Assembly: GCF_005222755.1 (NCBI RefSeq)
Contig: NZ_STGD01000010.1
Span: 124,001 to 188,000, forward strand
DNA from: Roseomonas sp. HF4
GTDB taxonomy: Bacteria; Pseudomonadota; Alphaproteobacteria; Acetobacterales; Acetobacteraceae
DNA: 64,000 nucleotides
Direction: 5' to 3'
The translations under genes were made by a program, and so were the position numbers. Below the pieces are notes generated by a model. That model was not told where the DNA came from, ran no database searches, and worked only from the letters and a program-made list of their open reading frames with translations. Shown piece by piece: positions 1-7,752 of this stretch (position 1 is the stretch's first letter; each line of letters opens with the position of its first letter).

Positions 1-2
1 GG

Positions 3-149
3 GCGGTGCTGGGCCGCGACGGCGCGGGCGCCCTGCTGCGCAGGGCCGGGATCATGGCGGTGGTGCGCGCCGGCGGCGCGGTGCGGGCGGGGGATGCGCT
101 GCGGGTGGCGCTGCCGGCCGGGCCGCATCACGCGCTGGCGCCGGTCTAG
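3..149 (+). CDS. MOSC domain protein, C-terminal fragment
   Basis: An open frame enters from the left edge and stops with TAG at 147-149, giving the last 48 residues. The pattern of a short helix, then AGDALRVALP and a final PHHALAPV, matches the end of the MOSC domain (molybdenum cofactor sulfurase C-terminal type), where RxGDxVxV followed by LP and a closing PV is typical. MOSC proteins handle sulfur carriers or act in molybdenum-linked detoxification. The catalytic Cys region lies outside the window, so the exact subfamily cannot be given. The next gene is convergent, 12 nt away. Confidence 0.7.
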   Translation, partial: AVLGRDGAGALLRRAGIMAVVRAGGAVRAGDALRVALPAGPHHALAPV

Positions 150-161
150 CGCAGGGCGGCG

Positions 162-875
162 TCAGGCCGGGGCCAGACCCCGCACCGCTGCCTCGCAGCG
201 CGCGGCGACGTCCTCCCACCCCTGCCGCGATGCCGCGCAATCCTCGAACCGGAGCGGTGCGCCGATCCGCAGCCGCAGCCGCCGCGGCGCAGGAAAGCGC
301 CGCTGCGGTGGCCAGGCGGCGAAGGCGCCGTCGAGGAAGCACGGCACCACCGGAACCTGCGTTCCCGCCACCAGCGCGCCGATGCCCGGCTGGAAGCGCG
401 CCATGGCGCCGTCGCGGCAGCGCGTGCCCTCGGGGAACAGGATGTAGACCAGGCGGTCCTCGATCAGGCGTTCGCGCAGCGTCGCGATCTCGCTCGCGCG
501 CGTCTTCTTGCGCCAGACCGGCAGCGCGTTGACGGCATAGGCCGCGAAGGCCGAGGACAGCGTCGATCCGAAGAAGGTGTCCCCCGCCGCCAGCGCATGC
601 GCGCGCCGCGCCGCATCGCCGCGCAGCACGGCGGACAGCGTCAGCGCATCGAGGTGGCTCGCATGGTTCGCCACCAGCACGAAGGGCGCCGGCGGCAAAT
701 TCTCCCGCCCCGTCACCTCCAGCCGATGGAACGCCGCGAGATACGTCCGCAGCAGCGCCCGCCAGGCGCCGCCCACCAGCACCGACCCCAGGCCGCGTTC
801 GCGCGACAGGCTGCGCAGCCGCTGTTCGGCCGGGAGCCCGTGGTCGCGCGCCGGGCGCAGCTCGAACTCCTTCAT
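162..875 (-). CDS. PlsC-type 1-acyl-glycerol-phosphate acyltransferase
   Basis: 237 residues. It should transfer an acyl chain to a lysophospholipid at the inner membrane. The acyltransferase block I HX4D motif is seen as NHASHLD (H71, D76) and block III as FPEGTR (about 147-152). The block IV region VPVVPCFLDG follows near 174-183. The ATG start overlaps the stop of the upstream CdsA-like gene by 4 nt (ATGA), so it is the last gene of a three-gene lipid operon. Length is usual for the PlsC/LPLAT family. It could be a dedicated partner of the two upstream enzymes rather than the housekeeping PlsC. Confidence 0.85.
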   Translation of the reverse strand: MKEFELRPARDHGLPAEQRLRSLSRERGLGSVLVGGAWRALLRTYLAAFHRLEVTGRENLPPAPFVLVANHASHLDALTLSAVLRGDAARRAHALAAGDTFFGSTLSSAFAAYAVNALPVWRKKTRASEIATLRERLIEDRLVYILFPEGTRCRDGAMARFQPGIGALVAGTQVPVVPCFLDGAFAAWPPQRRFPAPRRLRLRIGAPLRFEDCAASRQGWEDVAARCEAAVRGLAPA

Positions 876-1849
876 CCGCCGGTGATCAGACGCGCCGGCT
901 GCCCCATCCCGAAGCCCACGAAGAACTGGATGACGTGGAACGCCGCGGGCGCCACCAGCAGCAGGGAATTGAAGCGGTCCAGCACCCCGCCATGGCCGGG
1001 CAGGATGGTGCCCATGTCCTTGATGCCGATGTCGCGCTTGATCGAGGACAGCATGAGGTCCCCCGCCTGCGCGCCGACGCCCACCACCAGCCCCAGCAGC
1101 AGCAGCCAGTGCCACTGCGCCAGCGGCGTGCCCGCGAAGATGAAGGACGACAGCACCGCCACCAGCAGCGTGGTGACGCCGAGCGCGCCAACCGCGCCGG
1201 AGATGGACTTGTTCGGGCTCGTCGCCGGCGCCAGCTTCGGCCCGCCGATCAGCTTGCCGAAGGTGAAGGCCGCGACGTCCGACAGCGCCACCGTGGTCAG
1301 CAGCATCAGCAGGATCGGCCGGTAGCCCGGCTCGTTCGCCATGAAGGACAGGTGCGCCAGCCCCGCGCCGAACAACATGTAGGCGAAGACGCCGAGCGCC
1401 GTGCGCTGCACGTACCCCGCCGGGCGGTCCAGCGGGATGGTGCCGACCACGATCACGCCGACGGTCAGCGGCCAGAGCGCCACGAAGAACCCGTACCAGT
1501 GGTCGAGCGCGGCGAAATTCGCCGCCAGGATGCCGAGCACCACGATCCCCGCCACCAGCCTTTCGCGGAACAGCCCCGTCGCGCGGTCGAACTCGCGCAG
1601 GCACGCGAGGCCGAGCAGCGTGACCGCGCCGATCACCCATTCGCGCCCGAGCAGCACCGGGCCCATCATCAGCGGCAGCAGCAGGCACCAGGATGCGGTG
1701 CGCAGCCACAATTCGCGGCGCAGTTCCTGCGTGCCGCGGCCCTTCAGCGTCATCACGCCGATCACCGCGAAGGCCGCGGCCACCACCAGCACGGCGGCGG
1801 CGACGATGCCGATGGCGACCGGGTGGTCGAAGGCGCCCTGGCGGGTCAT
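872..1849 (-). CDS. Phosphatidate cytidylyltransferase-like (CdsA/YnbB family)
   Basis: 325 residues with about eight hydrophobic segments. It would convert phosphatidic acid plus CTP to CDP-diacylglycerol. The CDS signature is intact at about 268-292: SxxKR, then KD, then PGHGGVLDR. The conserved SDVAAFTFGK block sits near 190-199. It lies between a YnbA-like CDP-alcohol phosphatidyltransferase upstream and a PlsC-type acyltransferase downstream, each joined by 4-nt overlaps. That arrangement resembles E. coli ynbA-ynbB more than a housekeeping cdsA, which usually sits with frr, uppS and dxr. The paralogue assignment is inference. Confidence 0.85.
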   Translation of the reverse strand: MTRQGAFDHPVAIGIVAAAVLVVAAAFAVIGVMTLKGRGTQELRRELWLRTASWCLLLPLMMGPVLLGREWVIGAVTLLGLACLREFDRATGLFRERLVAGIVVLGILAANFAALDHWYGFFVALWPLTVGVIVVGTIPLDRPAGYVQRTALGVFAYMLFGAGLAHLSFMANEPGYRPILLMLLTTVALSDVAAFTFGKLIGGPKLAPATSPNKSISGAVGALGVTTLLVAVLSSFIFAGTPLAQWHWLLLLGLVVGVGAQAGDLMLSSIKRDIGIKDMGTILPGHGGVLDRFNSLLLVAPAAFHVIQFFVGFGMGQPARLITGG

Positions 1850-2490
1850 GGCCGCGCCGCCAGCGCCGCCGCGGCGCGCGAGAGGCGCAGCCAGGCCGTC
1901 AGCAGGGACCCGATCGTGATCGCCGCCAGCACGCCCCAGGGTGCCCAGGCGCCGCCCGACCAGGCGGCCGGGACCAGCGCGCACCACAGCGCGAGCACCG
2001 TGACCAGCGCCATGCGGTGCTGCTTCGCCATCGGACCCGAGAAGTCCGACGGCGCGCCGGCCGCGCGCGCCGTGGTGCGGACATAGGCCGTCGCCATCGC
2101 CGCCAGCGCCGCCGCCAGCCCCAGCGCCGGCGACCCCGCCGCGACGCCGAGGCCCGCCAGCACCGCCGTGTCGGACACGCGGTCCGGCACCTCGTTGTAG
2201 AGTTCGCCGACCGGCGAGGCGACGCCGCGTCCGATCGCCACCATGCCGTCCAGCAGGTTCGCCGCGAGGCGCGCCTGCACCAGCGCCGCGCCCAGCAGCC
2301 AGAAGGCCGAGGCCCCACCCGGCAGCCAGGCCACGGCCGCGAAGGCAAGGCCCGCCAGCAGCCCCGCCGCCATGCCGGCCAGCGAGATCCCGTTCGGCGA
2401 GGCGCCGCGCGCCACCAGCACCGCGGCGACGCGCTGCGTCACGCCCAGGCTGCGCGCCGCGATCGGCCGCCGGTCCGCCTCCTCCGCCAT
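1846..2490 (-). CDS. CDP-alcohol phosphatidyltransferase, YnbA-like
   Basis: 214 residues with several membrane helices. It likely exchanges CMP on a CDP-alcohol for another alcohol to make a phospholipid. The family motif D1xxD2GxxARx8GxxxD3xxxD4 is seen in altered form as N78, D81-G82, A85, I86, G95, N99 and D103: D1 and D3 are Asn, and the usual Arg is Ile. From memory, E. coli YnbA also has Asn at those two Asp positions, so this is probably a subfamily trait. The ATG at 2490 starts the cassette, and the gene is divergent from mutL across 113 nt. Substrate unknown. Confidence 0.8.
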   Translation of the reverse strand: MAEEADRRPIAARSLGVTQRVAAVLVARGASPNGISLAGMAAGLLAGLAFAAVAWLPGGASAFWLLGAALVQARLAANLLDGMVAIGRGVASPVGELYNEVPDRVSDTAVLAGLGVAAGSPALGLAAALAAMATAYVRTTARAAGAPSDFSGPMAKQHRMALVTVLALWCALVPAAWSGGAWAPWGVLAAITIGSLLTAWLRLSRAAAALAARP

Positions 2491-2603
2491 GCCTGCCCCC
2501 CGTGCTGCGTCGGCCGAGCATCGCGCGATCCGCCCGGCAGCGGAAGGAAGCGTTGCAGGGCGCGGCACCGGGGCGACGGCCGCGGCGGCTGGTATAAGGC
2601 TCC

Positions 2604-4433
2604 ATGGACTCCGTCCGCCCGGTCGAGTCGCCCCCGCGCCCGGCCATCCGTCGCCTGCCCGAGACCACCGCCAACCGCATCGCCGCCGGCGAGGTGGTCG
2701 AGCGCCCGGCCGCCGCGGTGAAGGAGATCGTGGAGAACGCGCTCGATGCCGGCGCGACGCGCGTCTCGGTCGTGCTGGACGGCGGCGGCATGGACCGCAT
2801 CCTGGTCGAGGACGACGGCTGCGGCATGGACGCGGCCGACCTCGCGCTTGCCATCGAGCGACACGCCACATCCAAGCTGCCCGAGGAAGCGACGCTGTTC
2901 CGCATCGCGACGCTCGGCTTCCGGGGGGAGGCGCTGCCCTCGATCGGCGCCGTGGCGCGGCTGGCGATTACCTCCCGCCCGGCGGGCGGCTCCGCGCACC
3001 GCATCGCGGTCGAGGGCGGCCGCGTGGCGGAGGTGACACCCGCCGCCGGCCCGCCCGGCACGCGGGTCGAGGTGCGCGACCTGTTCTTCGCGACGCCCGC
3101 CCGGCGCAAGTTCCTCCGCCACCCGCGCACCGAGGCCGAGCACGCGATCGAGGCGGTGCGCCGCCTCGCGCTCGCCTGGCCCGGCGTGGCCTTCCGTGTC
3201 GAGAGCGAGGGGCGGGAGGCGCTCGCCCTGGCCGCCGCCGACTGGGAGGGCCGCATCCGCCAGGTGCTCGGCCCCGGCTTCGCCGCCGCCGCCGTGCCGG
3301 TCGAGGCGGTCGGCGCGGCGCTCGACCTGCGGGGGCTCGCGGCGCTCCCCTCCTACACGCGGCCGACCACGGCGGCGCAGCATTTGGTGGTGAACAACCG
3401 CCCCGTGCGCGACCCGCTGCTGCGCGTGGCGCTGCGCGTCGCCTTCCGCGACGTGATCGAGGCCGGGCGGCATCCGGCCGCGGCGCTGTTCCTGACCGTG
3501 CCGCCCGAGAGCGTGGACGTGAACGTCCACCCGATGAAGACCGAGCTCCGTTTCCGCGAGGGCGAGGCGGTGCGCGGCGCGGTGATATCGGCGCTGCGCC
3601 GCGCGATCGCGGTCGGCGGGGGCGCGGCCGTCGCGGTGGCCGGCTGGTCGCCGGGACCCGCGCCGGCGCCCCCGCCGCCCCGGCCCGACGCGCTGCCCGG
3701 CGGCGCGGCGCCGTCCGGCGGATCGCCGGCCGGCGGCTTCGCGGAAGCCATGGCCCCGTTGCAGGCCCCGGGTCCCATGCAGCGCGCCCTCGGCCTGGTG
3801 CCGGCGGCGCCGCCACGGTCGGCCGCGCAGGCGGAGCGCGCCCCCGACCATCATCCGCTCGGCCGCGCCCTGGCGCAGATCCTGGAAACCTACGTGCTGG
3901 CCGAGGCACCCGACGGCGCCCTGGTGCTGGTGGACCAGCACGCCGCGCATGAGCGCCTGACGCATGAGGCGCTGAGCGCGCAGCTGGTCGAGGGCGGCGT
4001 ACGCGCGCAGCCGCTGCTGCTGCCCGCCGTGGTGGACCTGCCGGCGCGCGACGCGGCGCGGCTGCTCGAGCACGCGCCGGCGCTGGCGCGCCTCGGACTC
4101 GAGATCGAGGGCTTCGGCGGGGCCGCGGTGCTCGTGCGCGCGCTGCCGGCGCTGCTCGGCACGCCGGACCCGGCGCCGCTGCTGGCCGACCTCGCCGAGG
4201 AACTGGCGGAGCTCGGGGAAGCGGCGTCGCTGCAGCAGCGCCTCGACGCCGCGGTGGCGCGGCTCGCCTGCCACGGCAGCGTGCGGGCGGGGCGCCGGCT
4301 GCTGCCGGCTGAGATGGATGCGCTGCTGCGCGCGATGGAGGCGACGCCACGCGCGGCCACCTGCAGCCATGGACGGCCGACCGTGCTGCGGCTGGATGCG
4401 GCGGCGCTGGAGCGTATGTTCGGGCGGCGGTGA
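2604..4433 (+). CDS. mutL: DNA mismatch repair protein MutL
   Basis: 609 residues. MutL couples mismatch recognition by MutS to strand incision. The N-terminal GHKL ATPase runs to about residue 330, with NRIAAGEVV near 24-32, DDGCGMD near 70-76 and GFRGEALPSI at about 105-114. A Pro/Ala-rich linker (about 335-420) leads to the C-terminal dimerisation domain. That domain carries DQHAAHERLTHE from D444, matching the metal-dependent endonuclease motif DQHAx2Ex4E, so this MutL probably nicks DNA itself. A TATAAG hexamer ends 5 nt before the ATG. Convergent with the glycosyltransferase downstream. Confidence 0.96.
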   Translation: MDSVRPVESPPRPAIRRLPETTANRIAAGEVVERPAAAVKEIVENALDAGATRVSVVLDGGGMDRILVEDDGCGMDAADLALAIERHATSKLPEEATLFRIATLGFRGEALPSIGAVARLAITSRPAGGSAHRIAVEGGRVAEVTPAAGPPGTRVEVRDLFFATPARRKFLRHPRTEAEHAIEAVRRLALAWPGVAFRVESEGREALALAAADWEGRIRQVLGPGFAAAAVPVEAVGAALDLRGLAALPSYTRPTTAAQHLVVNNRPVRDPLLRVALRVAFRDVIEAGRHPAAALFLTVPPESVDVNVHPMKTELRFREGEAVRGAVISALRRAIAVGGGAAVAVAGWSPGPAPAPPPPRPDALPGGAAPSGGSPAGGFAEAMAPLQAPGPMQRALGLVPAAPPRSAAQAERAPDHHPLGRALAQILETYVLAEAPDGALVLVDQHAAHERLTHEALSAQLVEGGVRAQPLLLPAVVDLPARDAARLLEHAPALARLGLEIEGFGGAAVLVRALPALLGTPDPAPLLADLAEELAELGEAASLQQRLDAAVARLACHGSVRAGRRLLPAEMDALLRAMEATPRAATCSHGRPTVLRLDAAALERMFGRR

Positions 4434-4445
4434 CGGCGCGCCGCG

Positions 4446-5948
4446 CTACGCCGGCGCGTCGGTGAGCAGCGCGGCCTCCATCAGCGTCCATCCGCGCCCG
4501 GAGCCCTCGACGGCGCGCAGCAGCACGGATTTCGCCCCGGCGGCGAGCAACGCGGCACCCGGCAGCTCGATCGCCGCGATGCCGGCCTCGGCCGTCACGC
4601 TCGCGATCGGGCGCGCGCCGTCCAGCACCTCGAGCCGCGCCGCGCCCGCCGCGCCTGTCGGCGCCAGCTGCAGCGTCACGGCCGCGAGCCGCCGCTGCGC
4701 GAAGGCTTCCGTCAGGTCGATGGTGGCGCCGCCGGCCATGGCGACGCGGCCTTCCTCCGCGCGTGTCCATCCGGCGCCGAGCAGCGCCGCGCCGGGGCCG
4801 CGGTGCCAGTCGTTGATGTGCAGCCGCTCTCCCGGCTTCAGCGTCGCGAGCCGCAGCCGGAGCGCGAGCCGCGCCGCCTCGCGCTCGGCGCGCGCCAGCC
4901 GCGTCGCGTGCTCCGCCTGCATCCGGCGCGTCGCCTCGGGCCCGAAGCCGCCCGGACGGGGGGAGGCGAGCATCGCCTCCAGCGTCTCGGCGCCGCGCAT
5001 GGCATCGCCGGGGGCGGGACTGCCGGCCAGGGCGATGGCCTCGGCATGGATCGCCCGCAGCCTATCCATGTAGAGGTCCAGGCCGATCTCGGGCATCGCG
5101 ACGCGCCGGAGTGCGGCCTGCGTCGCCGGGTCGATCGCGGCGATCTCCGCCACCACCGCCGCCGGGTCGAGCGGGCGGGCCAGCGCGGCGCCGCCGAAGT
5201 TGCGCCGCCGCAGCGTGTGGAAATTCTCCGGCGTCACGAGCCCCGCGAGACCGCGCGCATCGGCGCAGACCACGGCGCAGCCGGCGGCCATCGCCTCCAG
5301 CGCCGTGCGGTCGGAACTGACGACGACGGCATGCGCGGCCATCACCTCGGGCAGGTTCGACACCACCGGGCCGATGCCGCGGCCGACGCAGGTCACGGCG
5401 AAGCCCTGGGCGCGCAGCACATGCGCGAGGTCGGGCAGCGCCCCGGCCTGGTCGCCCTTGCCGACGATCAGCACGCTCCGCGCCGCGGGCGGGACGGCCG
5501 GCGCCACGACATTCCCGAGGTCGGCCGCGTTCGGCAGCATCCGGATCCTGTCCTCGCCGATCCCGCCCTCGCGCCGGATGCGTTCCGCCGTCTCGGCCGA
5601 ATGGGCGATGAAAAGCTGCGCCGAGCCCGGCGGCGGCGGCCGGTCCCAATGGCTGCGGTAGTCGTGGCAGGACCACACCGCCGGAGCGCGGGCGAAGGCC
5701 GCCCGCGCCACCAGGAAGGGTGCGTTGTGCTGGCCGTGGATGAGGTGGGGGTCGAAGCCCTCGAGGTCGCGGATGCGGTCCGCCACGACGATGCCGCGCG
5801 GCGTCAGAACCTGCGCCGTCGGCCCCTTGAGCGGCGTGTAGACGGCGACGGTGTCGCCCGCACCCTGCAGGCGCAGCGCCACCTCGGCGGTGACGAGTTC
5901 CGTGCCGCTCCGCCCGCTGACGCTGATGTTCGTGACCAGGATGCGCAT
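4446..5948 (-). CDS. Glycosyltransferase family 4-like protein with C-terminal extension
   Basis: 500 residues. The N-terminal Rossmann half begins MRILVTNISVSGRSGTE, and the GT-B donor domain includes SSDRTALEAMAAGCAVVCAD (about 212-231), where the usual EX7E first Glu is absent. It is likely to add a sugar to an envelope glycan. After about residue 320 come a charged helical stretch and then a Gly/Ala-rich region with GPGAALLGAGWTRAEEGRVA (about 385-405). That region looks like the beta-sandwich modules attached to some glycan enzymes; this is inference. It lies 9 nt upstream of rsmD on the same strand. Acceptor and donor are unknown. Confidence 0.7.
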   Translation of the reverse strand: MRILVTNISVSGRSGTELVTAEVALRLQGAGDTVAVYTPLKGPTAQVLTPRGIVVADRIRDLEGFDPHLIHGQHNAPFLVARAAFARAPAVWSCHDYRSHWDRPPPPGSAQLFIAHSAETAERIRREGGIGEDRIRMLPNAADLGNVVAPAVPPAARSVLIVGKGDQAGALPDLAHVLRAQGFAVTCVGRGIGPVVSNLPEVMAAHAVVVSSDRTALEAMAAGCAVVCADARGLAGLVTPENFHTLRRRNFGGAALARPLDPAAVVAEIAAIDPATQAALRRVAMPEIGLDLYMDRLRAIHAEAIALAGSPAPGDAMRGAETLEAMLASPRPGGFGPEATRRMQAEHATRLARAEREAARLALRLRLATLKPGERLHINDWHRGPGAALLGAGWTRAEEGRVAMAGGATIDLTEAFAQRRLAAVTLQLAPTGAAGAARLEVLDGARPIASVTAEAGIAAIELPGAALLAAGAKSVLLRAVEGSGRGWTLMEAALLTDAPA

Positions 5949-5957
5949 GGCACGCCC

Positions 5958-6524
5958 TCAGCACGGCTCCCCGGGCGCGCGCAGCACGTGCAGCTTCGCC
6001 GCGCCATGGCTGCGGGACGCCACGGCCTCGTAGCCCGGAAGGTCGAGCACCTCCTCCAGCCCCATCTCGGCCACCAGCAGCGCGCCGGGCCCGATCCAGC
6101 CTGCCGCCGCCAGCGCGGCCACGGCTGCGGGGACCAGCCCGCGCCCATAGGGCGGGTCGAGGAACAGCAGCCCGCAGGGCACCCGCGCGACGGGCGGTCG
6201 CGTCGCGTCGGTGGCGAGGACGGCCGTGCGGGCTTCCTCCCGGCAGGCGCCGATATTGGCGCGCAGTGCGACCAGCGCGGCGCGGTCCTTCTCGACGAAG
6301 GTGCAGTGGTCGGCGCCGCGCGACAGCGCCTCGAGCCCCAGCGCACCGGTGCCGGCGAAGGCGTCGAGCACGAGCCGGTCCTGGATCGTGGTCCGCCCGC
6401 CCCAGGGGGCGTGCCAGAGCATGTCGAACAGCGCCTGGCGGACGCGCTCGGCGGTCGGGCGGGTCGCCTCGCCCTCCGGTGCGCGGAGCGTGCGCCCGCG
6501 GTGGCGGCCGGCGATGATGCGCAT
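5958..6524 (-). CDS. rsmD: 16S rRNA (guanine966-N2)-methyltransferase RsmD
   Basis: 188 residues, the usual length. It methylates G966 of 16S rRNA using SAM. It begins MRIIAGRHRGR, the standard RsmD start. The SAM-binding loop is LDAFAGTGALGLEALSRGA (about 70-88) and the catalytic motif IV is DPPYGRG (about 122-128). The ATG at 6524 was chosen because the family begins with exactly this MRIIAG. Upstream (24 nt away) lies a structured repeat (6548-6662), which must be part of the leader or sit beyond the promoter. Confidence 0.93.
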   Translation of the reverse strand: MRIIAGRHRGRTLRAPEGEATRPTAERVRQALFDMLWHAPWGGRTTIQDRLVLDAFAGTGALGLEALSRGADHCTFVEKDRAALVALRANIGACREEARTAVLATDATRPPVARVPCGLLFLDPPYGRGLVPAAVAALAAAGWIGPGALLVAEMGLEEVLDLPGYEAVASRSHGAAKLHVLRAPGEPC

Positions 6525-6861
6525 GTTTATCGTGCCCTCAGGCGGCGGGCGCCGGCCATCCGGCCGGCTTGCCTGCGCGCCATGGGCTGATGCGTCTGGG
6601 GCGGCTGGTGGTCTGGGCGCGGTCGCGCCGTGCGCTCCCGGCGCGCGGCAGTGCCGCGCGCCGCGGGGGATGGGGTCGCGACTGGTGCGCGGGCTGTCGG
6701 GGATGAGGCCGGGATAGGACCGCGCGGTGAGCGGGTGCGCGTGCCGGTCGGGCGATCCCTGATGCGGGGAGGGGCTGTGGTTGCGCCATGCGCCGCGGCT
6801 GCGGCGCCCCGGGCCGCAGGGCGGGCCGCCCCCACGGGGGCGGCGCCTGCGGCGGGTGGTG
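6525..6861. other. Intergenic region between the RluB-type gene and rsmD
   Basis: 337 nt without a credible gene. It holds the 115-nt structured repeat at 6548-6662, described separately. The rest is very GC-rich, and open frames here lack start signals and family features. Both flanking genes are on the minus strand, so a promoter for rsmD should lie here, but no clear -35/-10 pair was found. Confidence 0.6.
6548..6662 (+). repeat. 115-nt structured repeat, copy A
   Basis: Shares architecture and exact length with 27633-27747. Core 1 (6548-6574, 27 nt) is identical to 27633-27659 at 26 positions. A 44-nt spacer, about half identical without any length change, follows. Core 2 (6619-6636) is identical over 18 nt to 27704-27721. 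The element ends in a perfect 10-bp hairpin (6640-6649 with 6653-6662, loop AGT) whose stem sequence differs from that of the other copy. It sits just upstream of rsmD and antisense to it. Confidence 0.8.
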
Positions 6862-7752
6862 TCACGGGCCTCGGCCCCGCGGACCGTCGCGGCCGCGCAC
6901 GGGGCGGCGCGTGCCCATCGAGGCGTTGCGCGCGCGCGGCGGGCGGCGCGGCGCATCGGGCGGCGGCTCGGCCAGCGGCGCTTGCGCCACCTCGCGCAGC
7001 CGCTTCGGCGCGTCGAGGCCCAGCTGGTCGCGCAGCACCTTGGCGTTCACTTCCTCGACCGCGCCGCGCGGCAGGATGCCGAGCTGGAAGGGGCCGTAGG
7101 CGGTGCGGATCAGCCGCGTCACCTCCAGGCCCATATGCGCCATGACGCGGCGGATCTCGCGGTTCTTGCCTTCCTTCAGGGAGACGGTGAGCCAGGCATT
7201 GGTGCCCTGCCGCGCGTCGAGCCCGGCCTCGATGGGACCATAGGCGACGCCGTCCACCGTCACGCCGCGCGCCAGCGCCGCGAGCGCCTTCTCGTCCACC
7301 CGGCCGTGCACGCGGACCCGATACCGCCGCAGCCAGCCGTTCGACGGCAGCTCGAGCTTGCGCGCCAGCTCGCCGTCGTTCGTCAACAGCAGCAGCCCCT
7401 CACTGGTCAGGTCGAGCCGACCGACGCTCACCAGCCGCGGCAGGCCGGGCGGCAGCCTCTCGAACACCGTGGGCCGGCCTTCCGGGTCGCGATGCGTGGT
7501 CACCAGCCCTTCCGGCTTGTGGTAGCGGAACAGCCGCGTGCGCTCGGGCGCCGCCACCGGCTTTCCGTCCACCGCCACGTGGTCGCCGGGCGTGATGAAG
7601 GTGGCGGGTGTCTCCACCACCTTGCCGCCGAGCTTCACGCGGCCCTCGGCGATCATCTTCTCGGCGTCGCGGCGGGATGCGACGCCGGCGCGGGCCAGCC
7701 ACTTCGCGATGCGCTCGCCGCGCTTCGGGTCGTCCGGGGCATCGTCGGTCAC
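6862..7752 (-). CDS. rluB: Pseudouridine synthase, RsuA/RluB family
   Basis: 296 residues. It isomerises a uridine in rRNA, most likely in 23S rRNA helix 90 as RluB does. An S4 RNA-binding domain comes first (RIAKWLARAGVASRRDAEKM, about 13-32), then the catalytic domain with GRLDLTSEGLLLLTNDG (about 106-122) containing the catalytic Asp, then KEGKNREIRRV. A basic Arg/Pro-rich tail of about 45 residues follows. The GTG start at 7752 overlaps the upstream stop by 4 nt (GTGA) and no ATG is available in that stretch. RluB versus RsuA or RluE cannot be settled by eye. Confidence 0.85.
   Translation of the reverse strand: MTDDAPDDPKRGERIAKWLARAGVASRRDAEKMIAEGRVKLGGKVVETPATFITPGDHVAVDGKPVAAPERTRLFRYHKPEGLVTTHRDPEGRPTVFERLPPGLPRLVSVGRLDLTSEGLLLLTNDGELARKLELPSNGWLRRYRVRVHGRVDEKALAALARGVTVDGVAYGPIEAGLDARQGTNAWLTVSLKEGKNREIRRVMAHMGLEVTRLIRTAYGPFQLGILPRGAVEEVNAKVLRDQLGLDAPKRLREVAQAPLAEPPPDAPRRPPRARNASMGTRRPVRGRDGPRGRGP

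Noticed and set aside
1846..2490. Idea that Asn at two Asp positions makes the phosphatidyltransferase inactive
   Set aside because: As recalled, E. coli YnbA has Asn at the same two positions, so this is more likely a subfamily variant. Only the Arg-to-Ile change remains notable.
872..3256. Long open frame antisense to the 5' half of mutL, running in phase into the CdsA-like gene
   Set aside because: The part beyond 1849 is antisense to mutL and the YnbA-like gene and shows no family features. Long antisense frames are expected at this GC content.
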